From NCBI GenBank assembly GCA_001775555.1, contig MEXE01000017.1, forward strand, positions 5,699-41,252: 35,554 nucleotides of DNA, in the 5' to 3' direction. A model generated the notes under the pieces. The model made no database searches. It saw nothing but the letters and a program-made list of their open reading frames with translations, and was not told the origin of the DNA. Position 1 is the first letter of the stretch. The number at the start of each line of letters is the position of its first letter. Position numbers and translations under genes: made by a program. Source of the DNA: Candidatus Amesbacteria bacterium RBG_19FT_COMBO_48_16 (GTDB lineage: Bacteria > Patescibacteriota > Microgenomatia > CAZETR01 > Amesbacteraceae). Below, piece after piece: positions 10,145 to 19,610 of this stretch.

Positions 10145-10717
10145 ATGGCAACGAGATCACTGAACAAAGTAATGCTCATCGGGAACCTGACCCGGGATCC
10201 GGAATTGCGGTATACACCCCAGGGGACTGCTGTATGCACTATCGGGATGGCGACGAACAGGACCTGGGTGACGGAGAGCGGGGAGAAAAGAGAGGAAACC
10301 GAGTTTCACAGAATTGTAGCCTGGAATAAACTGGCAGAGTTGTGCTCGCAACTGCTGTTTAAAGGCCGGAGAGTATATGTGGAAGGAAGACTGAAAACCC
10401 GCCAATGGACGGCTCCGGACGGCACTCAAAGACAGGCGACCGAAATTGTGATAGAGGACATGCTGGTATTGGATTCACGCAGGCAGGGTGAGGATGTGGT
10501 GTTTGATGATCAGGCGGGACAGGCAGTGGGAGCGGTACCGGCAGCCCAGCCTGTACAGGCGGCCCCGGCGGACGAAGTTGCCCCGGAAGTAATGGCGGAA
10601 GAACCACAGGCAGCGACAACTAAACCTATAAAGTCCAGACCTAAGTCTAAGTCCAAAAAAGAAGAGGAAAAGGTTGAGGAAACGGCTGAAGAAGTGGCTG
10701 AGGACATTCCTTTTTAA
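10145..10717 (+). CDS. ssb: Single-stranded DNA-binding protein
   Basis: LNKVMLIGNLTRDPELRYTPQGTAVCTIGMATNRTW; acidic C-terminus ending EDIPF. Confidence 0.97.
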   Translation: MATRSLNKVMLIGNLTRDPELRYTPQGTAVCTIGMATNRTWVTESGEKREETEFHRIVAWNKLAELCSQLLFKGRRVYVEGRLKTRQWTAPDGTQRQATEIVIEDMLVLDSRRQGEDVVFDDQAGQAVGAVPAAQPVQAAPADEVAPEVMAEEPQAATTKPIKSRPKSKSKKEEEKVEETAEEVAEDIPF

Positions 10718-10749
10718 TTAACGGTTTATAGTGTGGAGTTTTTGTAAAG

Positions 10750-10980
10750 ATGCTGCCGGTTAAGAGAAAGATCAGAGTACCGAAGAATTGCCAATTTTGT
10801 AAAGAGAGGGTAAGGCTGCATTTTACAGAAGTAGCTACCCTGTCCCGATATATTTCGGACAGAGGCAGAATTATCGGCCGGGACAGAAGCGGGGTGTGTG
10901 CGAAGCACCAGCGGGGATTGTCAATTGCAGTGAAACGAGCCAGGCATTTGGCACTGCTGCCTTTTGTATCCGGATTGTAA
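10750..10980 (+). CDS. rpsR: 30S ribosomal protein S18 (Cys-containing, C+ type)
   Basis: NCQFCKE…[42 protein letters not shown]. Confidence 0.95.
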   Translation: MLPVKRKIRVPKNCQFCKERVRLHFTEVATLSRYISDRGRIIGRDRSGVCAKHQRGLSIAVKRARHLALLPFVSGL

Positions 10981-11000
10981 GGCTTGCGGCCAGTAAAATT

Positions 11001-12230
11001 ATGAATCCAAGAAAACTGTTGGTTGTCGGGACGCTAGTAATAGCAGCTGGTTACGTGGGTTTTTTGCTAGGCAAACAACAACTGGCGTTTGAGTACAAGA
11101 ATTGGAAACCGGCGTTAATTGTAAACCGGTCACCCAGGTTGGATCAGGCGGCGGCGGAAGTTGATTTTTCCCTGTTTTGGACGGTTTGGGACAAGGTGTC
11201 TGGAGTTTATGTGGACAAAAGGGACCTGGATGCAAAAAAGATGGTGGATGGAGCGATATCCGGAATGGTGGCGGCCATCGGAGATCCGTATACGGCGTAT
11301 TTGCCCATGCAGAAGAATAAAGAATCCAAAGAGGATCTGGGCGGAGAGTTTGAGGGAGTGGGAATACAACTGGGATTTAAAGCCCAGAATCTGGCGGTGG
11401 TGGCACCCTTGGACGGCACGCCGGCACAGAGAGCGGGTATCAGGGCGGGAGACCTGATTGTGTTGATAAAGGATGATAAAAGGGGAGTAAATAGGAGTAC
11501 GGAAGGGATGGCGTTGGCTGAAGCGGTACAGTTGATCCGGGGACCGGGGCAATCAAAAGTGAAATTGACGATCGTCAGGGAGGGAGTGGACGAACCGTTT
11601 GAGGTAGAGCTGGTCCGGGAGACAATTTTGGTCAAAAGCGTCCTGGTCGAGTACAAAGAAAAAGCGGCCTGGGTCAAGCTGAGCAGATTTGGAGATAAAA
11701 CCCGGGAGGAGTGGGGAGAAGCGGTTAACCAACTTGCGAGCTTGCCTGAAAGTGAGTTGAAGGGAGTGATATTGGATTTGAGGAATAACCCGGGAGGGTA
11801 TTTGGAAATGGCGACTTATATTGCCGGTGAGTTTTTGCCGGCGGGGAAAAATGTGGTCACGCAGCAGTATGGTGACGGCTCAAAATTGGAAAGTGCGGTG
11901 GACAGAAACGGCCGGTTACTGAAAGTGAAACTGGTGGTTCTGGTCAATCAGGGAAGCGCTTCGGCTGCGGAGATTTTGGCCGGGGCGTTGCAGGATTATA
12001 AGCGGGCAAAGGTGGTAGGGGAAACGTCATTTGGAAAAGGAAGCGTGCAACAACCGGAAGACTTTCCGGACGGGTCGGGAGTGCATATCACGGTAGCCAA
12101 GTGGCTGCGCCCATCGGGCGAGTGGATAGACAAAGTCGGGGTTACCCCCGATGTGGTAGTGGAGATGCCGGAGGGGAAAGACGACACGTCTGATCCGCAG
12201 CTGGAGAAGGCGATGGAAATGTTGAGATGA
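11001..12230 (+). CDS. S41-family C-terminal processing peptidase (CtpA-like) with PDZ
   Basis: GDPYTAYLP, PDZ segment, VILDLRNNPGGYL, VNQGSASAAEILAGALQDYKRA. ATG at 11001 (MNPRKLL + TM) preferred over the tracked 10896 start, which overlaps rpsR. Confidence 0.92.
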   Translation: MNPRKLLVVGTLVIAAGYVGFLLGKQQLAFEYKNWKPALIVNRSPRLDQAAAEVDFSLFWTVWDKVSGVYVDKRDLDAKKMVDGAISGMVAAIGDPYTAYLPMQKNKESKEDLGGEFEGVGIQLGFKAQNLAVVAPLDGTPAQRAGIRAGDLIVLIKDDKRGVNRSTEGMALAEAVQLIRGPGQSKVKLTIVREGVDEPFEVELVRETILVKSVLVEYKEKAAWVKLSRFGDKTREEWGEAVNQLASLPESELKGVILDLRNNPGGYLEMATYIAGEFLPAGKNVVTQQYGDGSKLESAVDRNGRLLKVKLVVLVNQGSASAAEILAGALQDYKRAKVVGETSFGKGSVQQPEDFPDGSGVHITVAKWLRPSGEWIDKVGVTPDVVVEMPEGKDDTSDPQLEKAMEMLR

Positions 12231-12277
12231 GATACTAATTGATCTTATTGGACTAAACTACTAATATATTCACTGAC

Positions 12278-13453
12278 ATGATCAAAATGAGGAAATATTT
12301 GCTGTGGGGGGCCGGGGTGCTTTTGGTTTTGGGAGCGATGACCGGAGGTGCGGTTTCAGACCGGTTGTTCGGGTACCGGATTTTGGATAAGTGGCTGCCC
12401 AGGGAGAGTGCTCAGAGCGCCGTACTTAATAATCAAAAGGTGCTCTATGAAGAAAATGTGGTGATTGAGGTGGCCGAGAAAGTAAGTCCGTCGGTGGTGA
12501 CTGTCGGGATCAAGAAAACCCAGATTTTACGCCAGCCGCAGTTTAATGACTTTTTTTCGGATCCGTTCGGGTGGTTCCGGTCGCCTTCAGACGGACAAAC
12601 TCAGGAAAGAAATATCGAACAGGATATTGGGTCGGGATTTGTAATCAGCCGGGACGGTTTGATAGTGACCAACAAACATGTAGTGGGAGACAGTGAGGCC
12701 GGATACAGGGTGATTACCAAGGACGATAAGACGTACGAGGTGGAGAAAATATACCGGGATCCGGCTAATGATTTGGCTATTTTGAAAATAAATGCGGACG
12801 AGTTGCAGCCAGTGGAGATGGGGGATTCAAGCAAACTGAAAGTAGGCCAGTTCGTAATTGCCATCGGGACAGCGCTGGGCGAGTTTCGGCATACCGTGAC
12901 TACGGGTGTGGTATCAGGACTGGGGAGAGGAATAACTGCGGGAAGTCCGTTTGAAGCGGTGGCGGAGAGGCTGGATAACGTAATTCAGACGGATGCGGCG
13001 ATTAACCCCGGTAATTCGGGGGGACCGCTACTTAACTCCGCCGGTCAGGTAATCGGTGTGAACACGGCGATTTCGCAAGAGGGGCAGAATATCGGTTTTG
13101 CCCTGCCCATAAATATTGTCATGGAAGCAATCGATAACTTTAATCAAACAGGGCAATTTAACCGTCCTTATCTGGGGGTAAGGTACCGGATGATAGACCA
13201 GAAAACGGCGATAATGAATGAGGTACCCCAGGGAGCTTTTGTTCAGGAAGTGATTACCGAAACACCTGCCGGCAAGGGAGGGGTGGAGGAGGGCGATATT
13301 ATTATCCGGCTGGGAGGGGAAAAAGTGACAGGAGACGATACCGGGCTGGCCAAGCTGATTTCAAAGCATAAAGTCGGGGATAAGATTGAAGTGGTGGTAT
13401 GGCGGGAGGGGGAGGAGAAGACATTGACTGTGACATTGGAAGAGGCGAAATAA
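12278..13453 (+). CDS. HtrA/DegP-like S1C serine protease with PDZ
   Basis: Signal anchor, GSGFVISRDGLIVTNKHVV, NDLAILKI, NPGNSGGPLLN, C-terminal PDZ. Confidence 0.95.
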   Translation: MIKMRKYLLWGAGVLLVLGAMTGGAVSDRLFGYRILDKWLPRESAQSAVLNNQKVLYEENVVIEVAEKVSPSVVTVGIKKTQILRQPQFNDFFSDPFGWFRSPSDGQTQERNIEQDIGSGFVISRDGLIVTNKHVVGDSEAGYRVITKDDKTYEVEKIYRDPANDLAILKINADELQPVEMGDSSKLKVGQFVIAIGTALGEFRHTVTTGVVSGLGRGITAGSPFEAVAERLDNVIQTDAAINPGNSGGPLLNSAGQVIGVNTAISQEGQNIGFALPINIVMEAIDNFNQTGQFNRPYLGVRYRMIDQKTAIMNEVPQGAFVQEVITETPAGKGGVEEGDIIIRLGGEKVTGDDTGLAKLISKHKVGDKIEVVVWREGEEKTLTVTLEEAK

Positions 13454-13669
13454 TCAGTTGTTATCTCTGAGTTTGAGGATAGGATTTTGGCCGGAGCTGT
13501 GTAGCATTCTACAAATATGGGCGTTAGCTACGGCGTCGTAGCAAAATGATGAAACCTTTCCGCATGAGGGGCAGCTAATCGTATATATACCAAGTGCTTT
13601 AATAGTTTCGGGATGGTCTAAATTTACTTCAGGGAGGCGTAAGAGAGTGAATAGAATTATTTTTTCCAT
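13454..13669 (-). CDS. Small putative zinc-ribbon protein
   Basis: 71 aa from ATG at 13669, CPSCGK…C…HIC; stop abuts the htrA stop convergently. No clear family. Confidence 0.35.
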   Translation of the reverse strand: MEKIILFTLLRLPEVNLDHPETIKALGIYTISCPSCGKVSSFCYDAVANAHICRMLHSSGQNPILKLRDNN

Positions 13670-13711
13670 CGGTGGCTGGATTTTAGGACAGATTTTGGGT
13701 AAAATCAAGGC

Positions 13712-14035
13712 ATGAAGGCGGATATACATCCTCAGTACTACCAGGCGAAAGTGACGTGTGTCTGCGGGAATACGTTTACCATAGGTTCTACTAAGCCGGA
13801 AATTAAGGTGGAAATTTGCTCAGCCTGCCATCCGTTTTTCACTGGGGAAATGAAGTTTGTGGATGCTTTGGGGAGAGTCGAGAGATTTACCCAAAAGATG
13901 GGAGCTACCGCCGGAAAAGCGGTAATATCCAAAAAGGCCAGGAAGCAATTAAAGAAGAAACAGGAGGAAGAGGAAGAAGCGGCCAGGCCGAAGAGCCTGA
14001 AAGAGATGTTTGATAGGGTAAGAGCGAAGGATTAA
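13712..14035 (+). CDS. rpmE: 50S ribosomal protein L31 (C+ type) with C-terminal extension
   Basis: [27 protein letters not shown]…[12 protein letters not shown]. Confidence 0.95.
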   Translation: MKADIHPQYYQAKVTCVCGNTFTIGSTKPEIKVEICSACHPFFTGEMKFVDALGRVERFTQKMGATAGKAVISKKARKQLKKKQEEEEEAARPKSLKEMFDRVRAKD

Positions 14036-14048
14036 TTTGAGTAACAGC

Positions 14049-14972
14049 ATGGATCATTCAAGACGATACCTGGAGGAGGAGAGAAAAAAGCTGGAGGCGG
14101 AGATGGAGAAAGTGCAGAAATTACTGGGGACGGATCTGGATTCGGAGGCGAAAAGCGAGCTGGCAAAATTAGAAAGCCAAAAACAACAACTGATGCAGGT
14201 AATGCAGACAGACGATTCCGGCCTGACTACTTCCTCGGCTGCGAATGGAACAGGGCAGGATTTTGATAATATCATTTTGGAGGTAAGGCCCGGAGTGGGA
14301 GGTGATGAGGCCAAGATTTGGGCGGAGGATTTGGTGAGGATGTACATCCGCTTCGCGGAAGTTAGAAACCAAAAGTTTAAAGTCAAAATTAAGGTAGAGT
14401 TTTTAGATGATGGGGTTTTAAAAATAACGGGACCTGGTATTTATGACCTGTTAAAAAATGAGACGGGGGTACACCGGGTGCAGAGAGTGCCGGAGACGGA
14501 GGCGGCTGGAAGAATTCATACATCGACAGCTTCGGTGGTAGTTTTGCCGGAGGTGTCGGAAAAAGTTGTGGTAGTCAGAGAGGACGATTTGCTATGGGAA
14601 TTTTCCCGAAGCGGGGGCCACGGAGGACAGAATGTAAATAAAGTGGCAACGGCGGTCAGGCTGACTCATAAACCAACGGGGATTATGGTGGGTTGCCGGC
14701 AGGAGCGATCTCAGGAGCAAAATCGAAAAATAGCCTTGGAGTTGTTGCGGGCTCAGTTGTGGGAAGTTGAGGAGGAACGGAAGGCATCGGTTTTTAGCGC
14801 CGCGCGGTCGAAAATCGGAAGAAGCATGCGGGCAGAAAAGATCAGAACTTACAATTTTCCCCAGAATAGGGTGACGGATCACAGGTTGGGTAAGAGCTGG
14901 TATAAACTGGACAGGATAGTACAGGGAGAACTAGACGATATAATTGAGACTTTGAAAAATGAATTGGATTGA
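14049..14972 (+). CDS. prfA: Peptide chain release factor 1 (short N-terminus)
   Basis: SGGHGGQNVNKV, RVPETEAAGRIHTS, NRVTDHRLG. ATG at 14049; tracked TTG start at 14037 also possible. Confidence 0.93.
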   Translation: MDHSRRYLEEERKKLEAEMEKVQKLLGTDLDSEAKSELAKLESQKQQLMQVMQTDDSGLTTSSAANGTGQDFDNIILEVRPGVGGDEAKIWAEDLVRMYIRFAEVRNQKFKVKIKVEFLDDGVLKITGPGIYDLLKNETGVHRVQRVPETEAAGRIHTSTASVVVLPEVSEKVVVVREDDLLWEFSRSGGHGGQNVNKVATAVRLTHKPTGIMVGCRQERSQEQNRKIALELLRAQLWEVEEERKASVFSAARSKIGRSMRAEKIRTYNFPQNRVTDHRLGKSWYKLDRIVQGELDDIIETLKNELD

Positions 14973-15921
14973 CTGGGTGATATTGGCTATAACCGGGTAT
15001 TACATTGTGGAGGGGTGGGAAGACGGAGCGGTGAAACTGGTTGCGGACGTAGTGACTTTTTTGGGGGCATTGTGGCTGGCTATTCGTTACCATAGTTTGG
15101 CGGGAAGATTTTTGGGGGAGAAGTTCGGTATCAGTAGGACTTGGACGGAGGTACTGGGGTATGTAGTGGTGGGTTTTGGAGCTGAGCTGGTGATAAGCGG
15201 AATACTGGCTGCAGCGGCAGGAAAATTGCCTGAAAAATTCTGGAAGTCAAAGTTAAACCAGGTGTTGGGATCTGCGGTGTCGATAGCTAAGGGTCTGGTT
15301 TTGGTAGCCTTCGGGTTGCTGGTTATCCTGACCTTGCCGCTGAGAGGGACCGTAAGAAAAGATATAAAATCTTCCCTTTTGGGCAGCAGGCTGGTGGTGG
15401 CGGCGGAAAAATACGGGGGGGAAGTGAAGTCTTCTTTGGATGAAGCGGCGGCTGCGGCAGTACGTTTCCTGACGGTAAAACCGCAGTCCACGGAGAGAGT
15501 GTCGCTCCAGGCACTGCCTGAAACATGTGCAGTGGCGGTAGATGAGGCGGCGGAGAGGCAGGTGTTGGAATTGGTCAATAACGAACGGGCAGCAGCAGGG
15601 GGAGTGCAGTTGAGAGTGGACAACCGGATGACTGCGGTCGCCAGAGCCCACAGCCGGGATATGTTTGAAAGAAAGTATTTTTCCCACTACTCACCGGAAG
15701 GGTTGAATGCGGCGCAGAGGCTGGAGAAAAGCGGGGTGAGATACAGCCTGATGGGGGAAAACCTGGCGTATGCACCGGATGTCCAGACAGCCCACCAGGG
15801 TTTGATGGATAGCGAAGGCCACAGGAGGAATATATTGGATAAAAGATTTACTCGGGTAGGAGTAGGGGCAGTAAACGGGGAAGAATGCGGGCTGATGATT
15901 ACCCAGGTGTTTGCGGACTGA
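14959..15921 (+). CDS. CvpA-like membrane domain fused to a CAP/SCP-like extracellular domain
   Basis: N-terminal CvpA-like WIDWVILAITGYYIVEGWEDGAVK; C-terminal LELVNNERAAAGG…HSRDMFERKYFSHYSPEG…GENLAY…GHRRNILDKRFTRVGVG. Confidence 0.88.
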   Translation: MNWIDWVILAITGYYIVEGWEDGAVKLVADVVTFLGALWLAIRYHSLAGRFLGEKFGISRTWTEVLGYVVVGFGAELVISGILAAAAGKLPEKFWKSKLNQVLGSAVSIAKGLVLVAFGLLVILTLPLRGTVRKDIKSSLLGSRLVVAAEKYGGEVKSSLDEAAAAAVRFLTVKPQSTERVSLQALPETCAVAVDEAAERQVLELVNNERAAAGGVQLRVDNRMTAVARAHSRDMFERKYFSHYSPEGLNAAQRLEKSGVRYSLMGENLAYAPDVQTAHQGLMDSEGHRRNILDKRFTRVGVGAVNGEECGLMITQVFAD

Positions 15922-16834
15922 TACTTTTCCGAGTCTCTGCGACGTAGACACCGGCGGCGATGATTGCTGAACCAAGGATTGCCGGCCAGGTGATGTGTTC
16001 ACCCAGCCAAAAGTAAGCCAGGGGAGCGGTGAAAACGGGTGGCAGGAAAAGAAAGACGTTGGCTTCGGAAACTTCGACTATCTTTTGAGCTTTCTGATAC
16101 AGCCAGTAAGCCAGGGATCCGGAGAAGACGACCATGTAGAGGACGCCGAGGTGGGCTGCAGGAGGACTAGTTAATAGTGAAAAGTAAATAGTAATAGGAT
16201 TTTTAAATATTAAGGCTATGACAGACATGGAGACAAAACCTAAGAAAAACATATTGGTAGTCAAAAGCAGGGGGGAAAGATGGCCCAGTTGTCTTTTGGT
16301 GAGCAGGACGTATCCTACCCAAGCCAAAGTTCCTGCCAGGACCAGAAAATTACCGATCAGAGTACCAGAAAAAATCCGGCCGGATTCAAAGACGGGTTGG
16401 ATGATGACGAAGATGGTACCTATAAATGCAATCAATTGGCCAAGTTTTTCTCTGGGAGTGATGTGTTCTTTGAGAAAATAATAACCAGCAAGGGAAACAA
16501 GAATCGGTGAGGCAGAATTGATAATTGAACCGTCGAGTGAAGAAGTCAGATCCAGACCCCAAAAAAGCAAGCCTAACTGGAGGGTGGAACCGAGAAGGCC
16601 ACCGATAATAAAGGTCAGCCATTCCCGGCGTGACAGGGAGGCGAGAGCGGACCAGGTCCGGGGCTGGGTGATCGCAAGCAGGGGGATGAGGATAAGGCTG
16701 GTAAGAAAGAAGCGATATGTAAGGAAAGTTATGGTGTCGAAATAATTGAAAGTAAACTTGATCACCGGGACGGCAAAACCCCAAATAACAGCAACAGTCA
16801 GAAGCATTAAATTTGCACGCAGACGAGGAGACAT
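15899..16834 (-). CDS. EamA/DMT-family transporter
   Basis: About ten hydrophobic segments, VIWGFAVPVIK, WVGYVLLTKR, PPVFTAPLAYFWLGEHIT. Confidence 0.88.
   Translation of the reverse strand: MSPRLRANLMLLTVAVIWGFAVPVIKFTFNYFDTITFLTYRFFLTSLILIPLLAITQPRTWSALASLSRREWLTFIIGGLLGSTLQLGLLFWGLDLTSSLDGSIINSASPILVSLAGYYFLKEHITPREKLGQLIAFIGTIFVIIQPVFESGRIFSGTLIGNFLVLAGTLAWVGYVLLTKRQLGHLSPLLLTTNMFFLGFVSMSVIALIFKNPITIYFSLLTSPPAAHLGVLYMVVFSGSLAYWLYQKAQKIVEVSEANVFLFLPPVFTAPLAYFWLGEHITWPAILGSAIIAAGVYVAETRKSISPQTPG
16172..16192. repeat. Heptad array TAATAGT-GAAAAGT-AAATAGT inside the EamA CDS
   Basis: Direct reading; encodes part of TIYFSLLTS. Confidence 0.65.
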
Positions 16835-16838
16835 TGGG

Positions 16839-16870
16839 TAATGATTAGTGATTAGTGATTAGTGACTAGG
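16839..16870. repeat. Heptad array GATTAGT x3 + GACTAGG
   Basis: Direct reading, between EamA and hisS. Confidence 0.85.
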
Positions 16871-18079
16871 TTATTTTGACAGAAGGGAGGGGATTTCGGA
16901 AGGAGATGTCTGCTGCTGGGTGCCGGTAGAGAGGGTTTTTAGCATAACCTGGTTTTTGGCGATTTCTTCAGGGCCGAGGATCACGACATAGGGGATACCC
17001 TTTTTGGAGGCGTATTTCAGTTGTTTGTCCAGTTTAGCCTCGGGGTCGGGATAAAGCTCGGTGTTAACACCTTGGGAGCGGAGAGACAGAGACAGAGATA
17101 GAGAGTTGGGAAAAAATTCGGGGGAGAAAATAGTGACCAGGATTCGGGTAGGTTGAGGGTATGCGGGAGCTAACCCAAATTGCTGGACAGCTTCCAGGGT
17201 ACGGTCGAATCCAAGAGCGATGCCGGTTCCCGGGAACGATTTTCCGATTAGTTTTTGGAATATTCCGTCGTAACGTTCACCGCCGGCAACCGAGCCTGCA
17301 GTATATCCCGGAATGATGATTTCCCAGATCGGACCCTGGGAGTAAGAAAATGACCTGGCAAGGGTAGGCTGGAAACGATACCAGGAGTCAGGGTATCCTA
17401 AACCTTTGAGATAAGCGTAAATTGTTTTGATTTCTTCATTGGGTTGTAAGTTTTTGACGTAATCTAAATATTTTTGGGCTTGAGCCGTTGAAATGCCTTT
17501 ACTGTTCATATCATCGATAAATCCCGGTTCGCCGATTTTCCCCAATTTATCGATGGCGACGATGGCCGGATAGGGGAGGTCTTTTAATAGTTCACGGCTG
17601 TTGATAAGAGCCGTAACCTCTTTAAATCCCAGTTGTCTGTATACTTCCAAAGTCAGGGCGATTACTTCGGCGTCGGCAATCCTGGATTCAACACCGAAAA
17701 TATCAAAGTCAATCTGGGTGAACTCCCGAAACCTTCCGGCTTGGGGTTTCTCGGCCCGGAAATTGGATTGAATTTGATAGCGGCGCCAGGGAAAAGTGAG
17801 TTGATTAATATTTTGGGCGACTACCCGGCAAGTGGGCAGAGTTTGATCGTAGCGAAGCATAACTTCCCGGCCACCCAGATCGGTAAATTTGTAAAAGAGT
17901 TTTTCGTCTTCACCGATCTCACCAGCGAACAGTTCTGCCGGTTCCAGGGTGGGGGTTTCCAGGGGTTCATAACCCCAGCTTTCCAAAACGGGAATGATTT
18001 TGTTTTTTAGCCACTGCCTGACCCATGCCTGGGGAGGCAAGAAGTCGCGGAAGCCTTTGAGAGGAAGAGTCGTGGACAT
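16871..18079 (-). CDS. hisS: Histidyl-tRNA synthetase
   Basis: GFRDFLPPQA; motif 2 FRAEKPQAGRFREFTQIDFDIFG; GGERYDG; GIALGFDR. Confidence 0.97.
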   Translation of the reverse strand: MSTTLPLKGFRDFLPPQAWVRQWLKNKIIPVLESWGYEPLETPTLEPAELFAGEIGEDEKLFYKFTDLGGREVMLRYDQTLPTCRVVAQNINQLTFPWRRYQIQSNFRAEKPQAGRFREFTQIDFDIFGVESRIADAEVIALTLEVYRQLGFKEVTALINSRELLKDLPYPAIVAIDKLGKIGEPGFIDDMNSKGISTAQAQKYLDYVKNLQPNEEIKTIYAYLKGLGYPDSWYRFQPTLARSFSYSQGPIWEIIIPGYTAGSVAGGERYDGIFQKLIGKSFPGTGIALGFDRTLEAVQQFGLAPAYPQPTRILVTIFSPEFFPNSLSLSLSLRSQGVNTELYPDPEAKLDKQLKYASKKGIPYVVILGPEEIAKNQVMLKTLSTGTQQQTSPSEIPSLLSK

Positions 18080-18082
18080 AAG

Positions 18083-18355
18083 TCAGAGATCGAATTTAAT
18101 GAAAAGCTGGGCGTCGAGAGCCGCGGCAATCTTACGCAGCAGGGTGAGAGAGGGCCTGGATGAGCCTGACTCAAGGCGGGAGATGCTGGCTTGGTCAGTA
18201 TTGGCCTTTCTGGCTAGTGCTTGTTGGGTCAAACGTCTTTTGATTCTGGCGGCAATTAAACTCCTGGCCAGTTGGTATTCCGGCTCAAGCTTTTTAATTT
18301 CCTTAGCCACCTCAGGATCCTTGAGGAGCTCTTTTTGAAAAACCTTCCAGTTCAT
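18083..18355 (-). CDS. XRE-family HTH antitoxin (HigA-like)
   Basis: RLTQQALARKANTDQASISRLESGSSRPSLTLLRKIAAAL; directly downstream of the HigB-like ORF. Confidence 0.88.
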   Translation of the reverse strand: MNWKVFQKELLKDPEVAKEIKKLEPEYQLARSLIAARIKRRLTQQALARKANTDQASISRLESGSSRPSLTLLRKIAAALDAQLFIKFDL

Positions 18356-18383
18356 ATTATGTTGAATATAACATATTTTACTG

Positions 18384-18722
18384 CTATGTCAATGTTTTTG
18401 ATCTGACGAGGGCGGTTTCTATTTCCTTTTTGGGAGTTTTGTTGGTTTTCTTGAAGAATACATTAAGAATATAAAACTTGTTTTTGACGTTGGTGTAAAT
18501 GAGCCGCAGTGAGATTTTACCTGTGGTTCGAAGTTCGAAAAGTTTCCTATAGCCTGATAGTTTTTTTGAATAAGGAGCTCTTAGTTGGGGACCAAATTTA
18601 GCGAGAAGTTCCAATACAAAGTTGACCCTAGCCTTTTGGGATGGTTGTAACGAGCGTAAAAATTCAGCAATGGGTTCTTTGCCAGATGGGGTTCTAAATA
18701 ATTCTACCTGGTACATGGTCAT
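18384..18722 (-). CDS. HigB/RelE-like toxin (Gp49 family)
   Basis: VELFRTPSGKEPIAEFLRSL…KLSGYRKLFELRTTGKISLRLIYT…FFKKTNKTPKKEIETA. Confidence 0.88.
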   Translation of the reverse strand: MTMYQVELFRTPSGKEPIAEFLRSLQPSQKARVNFVLELLAKFGPQLRAPYSKKLSGYRKLFELRTTGKISLRLIYTNVKNKFYILNVFFKKTNKTPKKEIETALVRSKTLT

Positions 18723-18728
18723 AGCTTG

Positions 18729-18757
18729 ATTATTTCATTGATAACCGGTGTTATCAA
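18729..18757 (-). promoter_or_regulatory. Putative higBA promoter/operator
   Basis: TTGATA-17-AATAAT on the minus strand; inverted repeat TTGATAAC-N4-GTTATCAA (18738-18757) overlaps the -35 and spacer. Confidence 0.6.
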
Positions 18758-19610
18758 TTCCAAAAGGGTAAATAACTGGTAATTTGTCATTAAAGATTTG
18801 AGATATTAACGGTTGGTACATTTTTGAACGAAGTAACGATGGTTTTTCATTCTGTAGTAGAATGGCATTTGGAAAAAACAGATAGATAAAAAATCCTTGG
18901 AGCAGATATTCGGTAAATTTGCGTTTGACCCAAATATCTAATGTGGACGGGGGTGGGACTATCAGATTGGGAAAATACTTTCCCGGGCCAAAAGCCAATT
19001 TAAGACGGCGGATTTCCCAACGAAAATCTGTTGATGAAAAATAGGCCTTTATTTGGGGTAAGAGGGTGTTGAATATTGTTTCAAAGCTAATACCGGTTTT
19101 TAGTTGGAGGTCTTTTTCCCATTGTCTCCAATTAACTACTTGGAAATTTCTAACCTCCTGATCTTTGAGCCAAATGTTTAAATTTTTCTTATATTGCTTC
19201 CATCGGGTTTCATATTTAGGCCAGAGTGAATCGGTCGGGGATTTAAGAATTGAGAAGCTTTGGGTAAAGATATAGTAAGGATCGGTGTTACCGATGATGA
19301 TTTTAACCTCTACAGGATATATAGATTGGAGTTGTGAAATGAGCTTTTTTAAAGTAGGGAGATCCGGCTCAAGATTATTACCAATGGGGTTGACGCTGAC
19401 ATATTTCCAGGGTCGTTTTGAGTTAAATAGATAGCTGTCATTAATAGTGGAGCAAGTAAAAATGACCAAATTGAGGGGGAGGTTTTTGATAACCTGATCG
19501 GTAACACGGAAAGCAATTAAACTTTTATCGGGGTTGGGGGGTAATTTGTCTAGGGACGTTAACTTTTGACACAGCTGGCTGATGATCTTAGCTTGAGATG
19601 AATTTACCAC
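18735..19610 (-). CDS. Conserved-looking protein of unknown function, paralogue of the upstream gene
   Basis: 291 aa; shares FTC..I..SYL, IIxG and terminal LPVIYPF with the 19604-20707 product; 7-nt overlap with it. Confidence 0.75.
   Translation of the reverse strand: MVNSSQAKIISQLCQKLTSLDKLPPNPDKSLIAFRVTDQVIKNLPLNLVIFTCSTINDSYLFNSKRPWKYVSVNPIGNNLEPDLPTLKKLISQLQSIYPVEVKIIIGNTDPYYIFTQSFSILKSPTDSLWPKYETRWKQYKKNLNIWLKDQEVRNFQVVNWRQWEKDLQLKTGISFETIFNTLLPQIKAYFSSTDFRWEIRRLKLAFGPGKYFPNLIVPPPSTLDIWVKRKFTEYLLQGFFIYLFFPNAILLQNEKPSLLRSKMYQPLISQIFNDKLPVIYPFGIDNTGYQ

Noticed and set aside
11130-11677. Overlapping antisense/alternate-frame ORFs of 98-156 aa
   Set aside because: They lie within the well-supported S41 peptidase gene and have low-complexity shadow-ORF composition. 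The same applies to the many minus-strand ORFs within 8.8-16 kb, 22-25 kb and 27-32 kb.
13454-13729. CPSCGK motif reminiscent of the IspG C-terminal cysteine motif
   Set aside because: The surrounding sequence is far too short and lacks other IspG features; left as a small possible zinc ribbon.
17085-17108. GAGACAGAGACAGAGATAGAGAG repeat in hisS (LSLSLSL)
   Set aside because: Period is 6, not 7, and the encoded segment fits a normal helix in the anticodon-binding domain; not counted with the heptad arrays.
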